Below are positions 1 through 5,659 of a stretch of 7,398 nt of DNA, one piece after another. The position numbers and the translations under genes were made by a program. Each line of letters starts with the position of its first letter. The stretch's first letter is position 1. The notes beneath the pieces were generated by a model that was not told where the DNA came from, did no database searches, and saw only the letters and a list, made by a program, of their open reading frames with translations. Origin of the DNA: Candidatus Methanophagaceae archaeon (GTDB taxonomy: Archaea > Halobacteriota > Syntropharchaeia > Alkanophagales > Methanospirareceae); assembly GCA_013374505.1 (NCBI GenBank), contig QENJ01000260.1:1-7398 (forward strand), in the 5' to 3' direction.

Positions 1-151
1 CTTTCTGTGAACCCCCAGGTGTAATAACGTTGTATTTAGTTCCGCCTTGCGCAGCAGCTGCACTTCCAACCATCGCAACCATAACAGAAGCCACCATAAT
101 CGTCACCAGTGCAATACTAGTTATCACTTTTCCTCTCTTACTTGTTTTCAT
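1..151 (-). CDS. Secreted/surface protein, N-terminal fragment (S-layer-like)
   Basis: The first 50 codons of a leftward gene are present and the rest lies outside the window. The translation starts MKTSKRGKVITSIALVTIMV and continues with a hydrophobic stretch ending in GSAAAAQGG. This is a textbook Sec signal peptide: basic n-region at residues 3-8, hydrophobic core at about 9-28, small residues before a likely cleavage near residues 31-35. The mature part begins TKYNVITPGGSQK, which resembles the start of archaeal S-layer or S-layer-related surface proteins as I recall them, but too little is visible to assign a family. The ATG at 151-149 is supported by a strong GGAGGTGA Shine-Dalgarno 11 bases upstream and a TATA box at the right distance. 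The secreted nature is well supported; the S-layer assignment is inference. Confidence 0.75.
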   Translation of the reverse strand, partial: MKTSKRGKVITSIALVTIMVASVMVAMVGSAAAAQGGTKYNVITPGGSQK

Positions 152-162
152 TTTTTTCGTTC

Positions 163-203
163 TCACCTCCTAAGTTCTTTTATCAAAAAGGGGATATATA
201 AAA
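163..203 (-). promoter_or_regulatory. Promoter and ribosome binding site of the secreted-protein gene
   Basis: On the minus strand a TATA box reads TTTTATATAT (203-194), preceded by a purine-rich GGCAAAG that could serve as the BRE. About 25 bases downstream, where transcription would begin, lies GGAGGTGA (170-163), a near-perfect Shine-Dalgarno, then the ATG at 151. This gives a short leader of roughly 20 bases. The motifs and spacing are seen directly; promoter activity is inferred. Confidence 0.65.
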
Positions 204-587
204 CTTTGCCTACTTTACCCTCTTGATTAGCATCATCCTTCTGTATTCCGCTTATCTTCCTCTTCGCTTCTCTCGGCATCTCCCCTTTTTCCCCTCTTCT
301 AACCTATTCCTTACCTGCTATATAAAGCTTTATGCTTTTTTGCTTTGGTGCGCACGCATATAGCACCCCGCACCGAACGCAGACACATTGCATTTGGAAT
401 AGATATGTATGATTACTTTTATCACTTTCGGTTTGTAAGTCCTCGGAACCTCTCATTTAAAACCTCGGTCTCGCTCAGAATCTTTGATCACGTCCCCCAC
501 ACCACGCAGTTTCCGCTCATCCACCCTCCCACCCCGGGTTTCACGTCATGTGCGGGTAAGAAAAGGTCAAAAACGCGATAAGACAAA
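204..587. other. Intergenic region, no convincing gene
   Basis: This stretch between two divergent genes holds no ORF I can defend. Positions 222-305 are strongly pyrimidine-rich on the plus strand. Around 318-333 there is a TATA-like element that reads in both directions, overlapping a perfect 12-base palindrome ATAAAGCTTTAT (322-333). A GTG-initiated open frame at 345-581 (+) has no ribosome binding site and an implausible composition. I see no tRNA, rRNA, or convincing C/D-box RNA. A small RNA starting near 296 (-) or 350 (+) from the TATA-like element cannot be excluded. Confidence 0.5.
318..328. promoter_or_regulatory. Possible TATA box, orientation ambiguous
   Basis: The sequence gctatataaag reads CTTTATATAGC on the minus strand, close to the archaeal TTTATATA consensus, and TATATAAAG on the plus strand. 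Read leftward it would start transcription near 296. That gives either a long leader for the secreted-protein gene or expression of a 38-codon frame at 279-163. Read rightward it has no gene close by. It overlaps the palindrome at 322-333. Function is uncertain. Confidence 0.3.
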
Positions 588-597
588 ACCTTTATTT
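588..597 (+). promoter_or_regulatory. Likely TATA box of the adenylate kinase gene
   Basis: ACCTTTATTT lies about 35-40 bases before the kinase ATG at 632. A transcript starting about 26 bases after the box would begin near 617-622, giving a very short leader. This fits the absence of any Shine-Dalgarno before this start. The box departs from the TTTATATA consensus, so this is a moderate call. Confidence 0.4.
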
Positions 598-603
598 CTT
601 TGA

Positions 604-631
604 TAAAGCTTTCTTTTTAAAGAAAGCTTTA
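604..631. repeat. 28-base inverted repeat abutting the kinase start codon
   Basis: AAAGCTTTCTTT (605-616) is followed, after a two-base TT spacer, by its exact reverse complement AAAGAAAGCTTT (619-630). The pair T604/A631 extends each arm to 13 bases. The right arm ends directly before the ATG at 632. Each arm contains the 8-base palindrome AAAGCTTT. If transcription starts near 620, only the right arm is transcribed, which favours a DNA operator over an RNA hairpin. If the transcript is longer, the hairpin would hide the start codon. The repeat is seen directly; either role is inference. Confidence 0.75.
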
Positions 632-1192
632 ATGATACTCGCAATCACCGGAACTCCGGGCACGGGCAAGACAAGTGTATGCAAAGCACTTGGGCTTGCT
701 GTTGTAGATTTGAATAACGTAATAGAGGAAAGAAGGCTCTATACCGGTATAGATACAGAAAGAGGCTCTTTTATCGCGGACCTCGAAGCACTAAAAGAGT
801 ACCTGAGCCAGGAAGAAAAAGCGGTTTCGATTATAGAGAGTCACTTAGCCCATCTCCTGGAGCCCGAGGTAGCAATCGTGCTGCGTGCAAATCCCACTGT
901 GCTATCCGCGCGGCTAACGCAAAAGGGCTTCCCCGCGCGAAAGATAGCCGAGAATGTGGAAGCGGAAACGCTGGACATTATAATAGCAGAAGCGGTTGTG
1001 CTCTGCGCGGTTGTGTACGAGGTGGACACAAGCGAAAAGAGCATAGAAGAAGTAGCGTCGGTAGTGCGTGAAATTATAGATACCGAGATAGAAGGAGTAA
1101 GCAGAACCAAAAAAGCGTTAAGGGACTGCTATAAACCCGGCTCCGTTGACTGGACACATCTCTTTAATTCCGTCTTCGGGTTCAATGACTGA
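632..1192 (+). CDS. AK6/Fap7-type adenylate (NMP) kinase
   Basis: This is a full-length 186-residue P-loop kinase of the archaeal/eukaryotic AK6 (Fap7, hCINAP) family. The Walker A motif GTPGTGKT lies at residues 7-14 directly after the first beta strand. Further family landmarks are VDLNNVIEE (25-33), IIESHLAHLL (67-76, the family's 'SH..H' motif), VLRANP (83-88), an RLTQKGF segment (94-100), ENVEAE (107-112) and the C-terminal KPGSVDW (168-174). Family members transfer phosphate between ATP and AMP. In eukaryotes and some archaea they bind ribosomal protein uS11 (Rps14) and act in late small-subunit rRNA maturation. The ATG at 632 is the only start that keeps the P-loop near the N terminus. 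There is no Shine-Dalgarno; the gene is probably leaderless or nearly so and is preceded by an inverted repeat. It stands alone and converges on the minus-strand operon. Confidence 0.9.
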   Translation: MILAITGTPGTGKTSVCKALGLAVVDLNNVIEERRLYTGIDTERGSFIADLEALKEYLSQEEKAVSIIESHLAHLLEPEVAIVLRANPTVLSARLTQKGFPARKIAENVEAETLDIIIAEAVVLCAVVYEVDTSEKSIEEVASVVREIIDTEIEGVSRTKKALRDCYKPGSVDWTHLFNSVFGFND

Positions 1193-1230
1193 GCTCTAGT
1201 ATAATAGTTAATTCCTCGTAAGTGTTTAGC

Positions 1231-1360
1231 AAACCACAAGATTACACAGATTTCCACGAGAAAGCAATACTATGGGTCCTGCTTAATGACTCTATCGGCC
1301 AGTTATCCCCTTCTTGCTAACCCAAAAATCTTGTGTTCCTCTCGTGTAATCTCGTGGTTT
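1231..1360. repeat. Inverted repeat built of degenerate 10-base units
   Basis: The left arm (1231-1263) reads AAA followed by three tandem 10-base units: CCACAAGATT, ACACAGATTT, CCACGAGAAA. The right arm, read on the minus strand from 1360, is AAA followed by CCACGAGATT, ACACGAGAGG and A+ACACAAGATT (to about 1327). The outer 17 bases of the two arms (1231-1247 and 1344-1360) are complementary with one mismatch. The arms enclose about 63 bases without a gene. The element fills the 200-base gap between the convergent kinase gene and the minus-strand operon, so it could act as a two-way terminator or be a dispersed intergenic repeat. Similar CCACGAGATTACACGAG-like strings occur in intergenic DNA of various prokaryotes as I recall; copy number here is unknown. 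Confidence 0.65.
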
Positions 1361-1392
1361 CTTACCCCGCTACTATACAAATACCAGATTTT

Positions 1393-2457
1393 TTATCTCG
1401 AGCCCCTTAGCCTATCCGCAATCGTCCTTATTTCATTCGCAAGTTCGTTCAAGCTCGCTCGTATCTTTAGCAACTCTCGCGCCGTGTTCCTCTGCTCTTC
1501 ATCCGCACTACGCGCAAACCGTGTTGATAGCGTATTTATTGCGCTTGACTTATCCGCTATTCTGCCGGAGGTATCATCCAGCTCTGACGAAACCTCACTT
1601 AGGTCCATGCCCTTTCCGCCACCGCGCGACACATATACATACACTATGCCCGCACCTAAAATCAAGCCCAGCATTAGCGCTATGATGGCATAAAGTCCAA
1701 CAGGTTTCGGCTCTGCCCCAACAGATAACTCATTATAATGCTCTGATAACTTAGATGCCCAGCCAGGATGTCCTGCTTCATACAACTCTTTTATATCCTC
1801 TTCCAAACGGTAGTCTCCGATCTTAGCTTTTGCCTCTTCCAAATTCGCATCCATCTCGCTCTTGGTCGCTTTTATCGCTTTATTTGTCGATTTGAATGTC
1901 ATTGTTGGCTCCAACTTCTGTATAATTGTTTCCAGGGTTGCACCATCTCGTGTCGGCCCAACCGTCAATTCGACATACACGTCTTTTTCGCCTATCCCAT
2001 AGAGGTCATAACCCTCGAACCCGGGCTCTTTTACTTTCATTATCGGTTTTGGTACCTCGCCTGACAAAATTACCTTGGGAACCACGTGCTCATGTGCTTC
2101 CGTTCCTTTCCAGACTATCCAATTTGCAGAATGTGAGAGGTCATCGCCGAATTTCCATTCCGGGCTATCCAGATTTGTCCTTAATTCTAGTACATAATCA
2201 TCTAAAATAGGGTTACCGGTCTTGCTTACATATATATGGAATTCCAGCATATCCCCTTCTAATTGTTTACTATCATTGCCTGATTTCAAAATATCGGTGT
2301 AGTTTTTCTCTATCCCAGTATCTAAATTGCGGACATACGACTTCTTCTCATCCAGCTTCAGCACTTCCTGAACCGCAGCAGCCCCAATCCCCACGCCTAA
2401 AACTGCAAGTGACAGAACGACAAGCAAAACACACAAAACACACAAAACACGGCTCAT
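1393..2457 (-). CDS. Membrane-anchored protein with outside domain and cytoplasmic coiled coil
   Basis: I do not recognise this 354-residue protein. It has an N-terminal hydrophobic segment (residues 4-28, ending AAAVQ) that looks like a signal peptide or anchor, and a domain of about 220 residues (30-250) with many short beta-like segments in its first two thirds and a helical part at about 195-245. A clear membrane helix follows at 253-276 (GLYAIIALMLGLILGAGIVY), then a glycine-rich basic linker (SRGGGKGM) and a cytoplasmic heptad-like helix at about 287-350. Two N-glycosylation sequons (NYT at 52, NDS at 61) fall in the outside part. It is the last gene of the tubulin operon. Its ATG overlaps the tubulin-like gene's TGA as ATGA, which implies coupled translation, with GGAGG eight bases upstream (2470-2466). 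The topology suggests a link between something outside the cell and the tubulin-like filament inside; that role is inference. Confidence 0.8.
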   Translation of the reverse strand: MSRVLCVLCVLLVVLSLAVLGVGIGAAAVQEVLKLDEKKSYVRNLDTGIEKNYTDILKSGNDSKQLEGDMLEFHIYVSKTGNPILDDYVLELRTNLDSPEWKFGDDLSHSANWIVWKGTEAHEHVVPKVILSGEVPKPIMKVKEPGFEGYDLYGIGEKDVYVELTVGPTRDGATLETIIQKLEPTMTFKSTNKAIKATKSEMDANLEEAKAKIGDYRLEEDIKELYEAGHPGWASKLSEHYNELSVGAEPKPVGLYAIIALMLGLILGAGIVYVYVSRGGGKGMDLSEVSSELDDTSGRIADKSSAINTLSTRFARSADEEQRNTARELLKIRASLNELANEIRTIADRLRGSR

Positions 2458-5147
2458 TCTTCTTTCCTCCTTAGGTTCAATGATAAATCAGGCAATTCTA
2501 CACCCGTGCCCTTACGCTCTTCAAATACCACTTCCGCGGCTTCTCCGCCTTCCGATTCCAATATACTCTTCAGTTCTTTTAAAGACGATAACAGCGTTGC
2601 GAGAGGACCACCCATCTCTTTTATCCCATTCACCGCTTTCATACTGTTCTCTCGTATCCGCGAAATCTCCGTCTCCGCCTTTGTTATCTGCCTTATTACA
2701 CCGGAGGTAGTCGCGTCAGAAGGTATATTACCCAGAAAGCCTCTCGCGTTTTCCACGAATACTTCTATGTCGTTACTGAAGCTGTTCGACATAGCATCAA
2801 TCCGGTCGAGCAATATCTCCAGGTTTCGCGTTGAGTCGTCAATCATCCTCAGCATCTTCTCCGCTTTTTCTTCTGCCGGTCGCCCAGCATCTGTACCCTT
2901 CAATCTGGACATCAATTCGTCAAGCTCATCTTTCAGGTGCGTAAATCCTCGCCCTGCTTCTTTCGTCCAGTGTTTCACCTTCTCCATGTTCTTACTTGCA
3001 TTTTCGAGCTCGTGAATCAGCATCGTGAGATTCGCTATCGAGTAGCTCTCCGGATCCGGGACACGCGCGTTCTTTATAGCACCCGCAATATCCAGCCCGA
3101 CTAACAAATCGTCAAACATCTTCAAACATTGCGCAAGCACTATAGGGACGTTTTCCCATATTACTCCTGGCTCTATTACCTCGTAACTCTGCCAGTAGCT
3201 CGTCACCATATCCCTGTTCTTCTCTTCTGCGCCCGGTGTATACGGAATATCAGTGATTATGGAGAACGGCTTATTGGTGCCATAAAAGAGTGAATGATGT
3301 CTTTGCAGCTTTGAAAAATCACTTTCGCCATATGCCTTCTCTATCCATTCAAATTCACGCAGTCGCGGCGGAAGTCCTGGACCTGCGGCCCAGGGTTGCA
3401 GTCCGATCATAAGCGTGTATATTGCGAAACTGTGTGCACGTGCCGGCGCATCCAGCTTCAAAACGTCCGCATCTTTCGCAAATCGTTCCGTCACCATGCT
3501 CTTAAACGCGCCACCACCAAGCCGTCCATCATCAAAGTTATCCGCCCTCGTGCTCAATACCGCGATAAAATGCCCGAACTTCTCCTCCTCGTTTACTACA
3601 TTCCCCCGCGCATCCACAGTCAGGAACCCGTAATCATTTAAGATGTCTATATAGCTCGCAGTCATGGTATTCTCGATTGCATGCCGATAGTTCACCATCG
3701 GATTGAATATAACGTCCCCTTCATTTACTGGCGAATGTGTCCACCTGAAATACTCGTCCTCACGGTCGAGTTTCCTCATTATCTCTAAGAACGATAGATT
3801 CGTCATGTCTTCCCTGCTCTTCTTTAAGTCTCGCACCTCATCCTCAGATAACTCTATTTGGTGATAGCTTCGCGTATTCTCCGGCGATGTTATATCACGT
3901 AGCAGCTTGTTCTTTAACGCATCAAGCCGTTCTAATTTCCGCTCCATCAGCCGCTTCTCCTCCTCCGCATCACTTACCCGTATCTCGAGGTTGAACACGC
4001 CCTCTTTCAAATCCGATAACTTCTTCTTCGCTCTATCCAGTTTCGCCTTGGCATCCGCAGTTGCTCGGGCATTCACATGAGACAGCAGTCCACTCGCCGA
4101 TTCGTATCTCTCTATCTCGCGCTGAACGTCTCGTATCCTGCCCTCGAACCGTTCCAATTCGCCACGCTGCAAATCGGTTTTGCCCCTTATATCCCCTGTT
4201 CGTGCCTCTATCTCGACCAATCTCTGCCTTACCACAGGTATTTCATCCTCGATGTCATAAAAAAGGAATAATTTGTCGGATGGGAATACGCACTCGTAAT
4301 AGCCTAAGGAATCAAACCGATTTTCGTAACCTCTTGCTCTATTCTGCAGGTCATTAAGATCAAGCCATTTACCTTTCGTCTCCACCATTCCGCCCGGTAA
4401 AAATCCGAGATCGAGAAGGAACCTTGGTATCGCCCTTTCCAGTTCATCATCCCGATTCTGACCCTGAAGGTCCCGTCCTAAAAGGAAGAACAGTTTGAAT
4501 GGATTTGAGTAATTCTTATCATCTATTATGATCTCTTCGCTATGAGACATAAGGAAATGAAGCTCTTTCAATGCGCCAAGTGCATTACCCGTTGGGAGCA
4601 CGGATTCTTTGCTCGATGGCAGAATCCCTATTCCAAACATCACCGGTTGGGACCCGAACTGTTTTGAAATCCAGTCCCTGATGTCTATTGCAATGTCAAG
4701 TAGCATGCTCGAACCCGTTCCCCCGCCTAACGCGCAGACCATCAGTATGAAGAAATCTTTACCGCCAGTCCGGTTCCGCAATTCTGACGCTGCAGCCCCT
4801 ATCGCACTGAATATCCGCTCCCTGTGCACATTATACATTGCACGACCATATATCCGATGCTGTCCGCACCCCGCACCGGCAGCCGCAAGATACGGATCGG
4901 GTAGCCATCTGTTCGCATTCTTCATCAGAATCGTATCCGGTCTGTTGAGTACTATCTTCCTCCGCTCTTCTACTTCGGTGCACGCATTTGCAGATGCCTG
5001 GTCGGTATCTATAATCAAAAACTCCTCATTCTTTGGCGTCTTACCTGTTTTCGACTTAAGCAATTTCAACAGGTTGTTTACGATATAGCCACCTTGCCCG
5101 CCTATTCCTATTACAATCCGGTTTACCGTATCTTCTCCCTTTTCCAT
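2454..5147 (-). CDS. Large tubulin/FtsZ-superfamily GTPase with coiled-coil insertion
   Basis: The 897-residue protein carries the nucleotide-binding loops of the tubulin/FtsZ fold in order. T1 is GIGGQGGYIVNN (14-25), T2 is IIDTDQASA (45-53, like FtsZ 'NTD'), T3 is AGAGCGQHRIYGR (90-102, like FtsZ 'GAGxxPxxGR'), and T4 is GGGTGSS (141-147). T5 is probably GILPSSKES (174-182). KWLDLNDL (260-267) is my best match to the catalytic T7 loop. It resembles the Tubulin_2 ('tubulin-like') group more than canonical FtsZ or CetZ, and is more than twice FtsZ length. A long charged coiled coil (about 300-420) interrupts the expected C-terminal subdomain, and residues 705-865 form a second helical extension. 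The tail ends PDLSLNLRRKEE. No membrane segment is visible, so it is presumably a cytoplasmic, GTP-dependent filament former. The ATG at 5147 is the first in-frame start after an upstream stop; GGAGG lies 15 bases before it, which is long. The next gene overlaps by four bases. Confidence 0.85.
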   Translation of the reverse strand: MEKGEDTVNRIVIGIGGQGGYIVNNLLKLLKSKTGKTPKNEEFLIIDTDQASANACTEVEERRKIVLNRPDTILMKNANRWLPDPYLAAAGAGCGQHRIYGRAMYNVHRERIFSAIGAAASELRNRTGGKDFFILMVCALGGGTGSSMLLDIAIDIRDWISKQFGSQPVMFGIGILPSSKESVLPTGNALGALKELHFLMSHSEEIIIDDKNYSNPFKLFFLLGRDLQGQNRDDELERAIPRFLLDLGFLPGGMVETKGKWLDLNDLQNRARGYENRFDSLGYYECVFPSDKLFLFYDIEDEIPVVRQRLVEIEARTGDIRGKTDLQRGELERFEGRIRDVQREIERYESASGLLSHVNARATADAKAKLDRAKKKLSDLKEGVFNLEIRVSDAEEEKRLMERKLERLDALKNKLLRDITSPENTRSYHQIELSEDEVRDLKKSREDMTNLSFLEIMRKLDREDEYFRWTHSPVNEGDVIFNPMVNYRHAIENTMTASYIDILNDYGFLTVDARGNVVNEEEKFGHFIAVLSTRADNFDDGRLGGGAFKSMVTERFAKDADVLKLDAPARAHSFAIYTLMIGLQPWAAGPGLPPRLREFEWIEKAYGESDFSKLQRHHSLFYGTNKPFSIITDIPYTPGAEEKNRDMVTSYWQSYEVIEPGVIWENVPIVLAQCLKMFDDLLVGLDIAGAIKNARVPDPESYSIANLTMLIHELENASKNMEKVKHWTKEAGRGFTHLKDELDELMSRLKGTDAGRPAEEKAEKMLRMIDDSTRNLEILLDRIDAMSNSFSNDIEVFVENARGFLGNIPSDATTSGVIRQITKAETEISRIRENSMKAVNGIKEMGGPLATLLSSLKELKSILESEGGEAAEVVFEERKGTGVELPDLSLNLRRKEE

Positions 5148-5157
5148 ACTTCAGGCA

Positions 5158-5598
5158 TCAAACCTCCTTATCTTTCGATTCGTAATCCGTCACCTTCTCC
5201 TTTATCGCACCCATCTCATCGTCAAAATGCTCTAGCTCCACCTCGCTCCCCCTTAGATCGCTATCAATACCGGCAACTGCGCTATCTATACCTTTTGCCG
5301 TAGCAATAATCTTCTTTGCTTCCTTCTCCCCTTTGAACCATACCACAAGTCCTACCAAACCCAATAATACGCCCACTGCAAGCAGGACGTATATCACGAC
5401 ATTCTGAACAGAGCCATCTAAAGAGGCGAGAATCTTATCCCGATATTCATTCAACACAAAAGCGATTATAGCGCATATTAGACCGGCAATCGGCATAAGA
5501 AGAAGCGTCTTGTCCACCTTAAACTTTACCAGCATCACTAAGGCTTCCACAACTATCAGCAGAACAATTACAAGTATTCCTATACTTAATGGTTCCAT
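5158..5598 (-). CDS. Small protein with three membrane helices and charged tail
   Basis: I do not recognise this 146-residue protein. Three hydrophobic segments are evident: residues 4-24, 30-49 and 65-87. The last is a continuous run rich in Leu, Val and Gly. They are followed by a hydrophilic helix-prone tail (90-146) that starts basic (KGEKEAKK) and becomes acidic (SEVELEHFDDEMG). By the positive-inside rule (KFKVDK at 25-30, KGEKEAKK after helix 3) the tail is probably cytoplasmic. The ATG at 5598 has a well-placed GGAGG nine bases upstream (5612-5608). The stop lies only 10 bases before the tubulin-like ATG. Tight placement between a membrane protein and the tubulin-like GTPase suggests a membrane partner of the filament; this is inference from context. 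Confidence 0.75.
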   Translation of the reverse strand: MEPLSIGILVIVLLIVVEALVMLVKFKVDKTLLLMPIAGLICAIIAFVLNEYRDKILASLDGSVQNVVIYVLLAVGVLLGLVGLVVWFKGEKEAKKIIATAKGIDSAVAGIDSDLRGSEVELEHFDDEMGAIKEKVTDYESKDKEV

Positions 5599-5607
5599 TA
5601 GTTAAGA

Positions 5608-5659
5608 CCTCCTTTACACATCTTCTAAATACAATGTTACTTTTCTTTTATATAATTTA
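5608..5659 (-). promoter_or_regulatory. Possible internal promoter and ribosome binding site
   Basis: On the minus strand TAAATTATATAAAA (5659-5646) forms a good archaeal TATA-like box inside the last codons of the upstream membrane-protein gene (it encodes the N-Y-I-K near the C terminus). Transcription would start near 5626, giving a leader of about 28 bases that contains GGAGG (5612-5608) before the ATG at 5598. This would allow the three-helix protein, the large tubulin-like protein and the coiled-coil anchor to be made apart from the two first genes. The motif and spacing are seen; activity is inferred. Confidence 0.4.

Noticed and set aside
460..500. C/D-box-like motifs on the minus strand (GTGATCA and CTGA)
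   Set aside because: The boxes are about eight bases apart and the C box is imperfect, so a guide RNA is not supported.
345..581. Rightward GTG-initiated open frame of 78 codons in the intergenic region
   Set aside because: No ribosome binding site, an implausible composition rich in His, Pro, Arg and Thr, and no family resemblance.
841..1110. Leftward open frame of 89 codons inside the kinase gene
   Set aside because: Antisense to conserved AK6 motifs; Ser/Thr-rich shadow with no start signals.
1231..1360. CRISPR array
   Set aside because: The repeats are degenerate 10-base units without spacers, arranged as an inverted pair, and no cas-like gene is present.
1286..1693. Rightward open frame of 135 codons overlapping the coiled-coil anchor gene
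   Set aside because: It is antisense to the membrane helix and coiled coil of a well-supported gene, with a Ser-rich, low-quality composition typical of a shadow frame.
2506..3015. Rightward open frame of 169 codons opposite the 3' part of the tubulin-like gene
   Set aside because: Antisense to the helical C-terminal extension; Ser- and Phe-rich translation mirrors the Glu/Lys-rich real protein, with no ribosome binding site.
4609..5088. Rightward open frame of 159 codons opposite the GTP-binding region
   Set aside because: The minus strand carries clear T1-T4 loops here; the plus-strand frame is a composition shadow.
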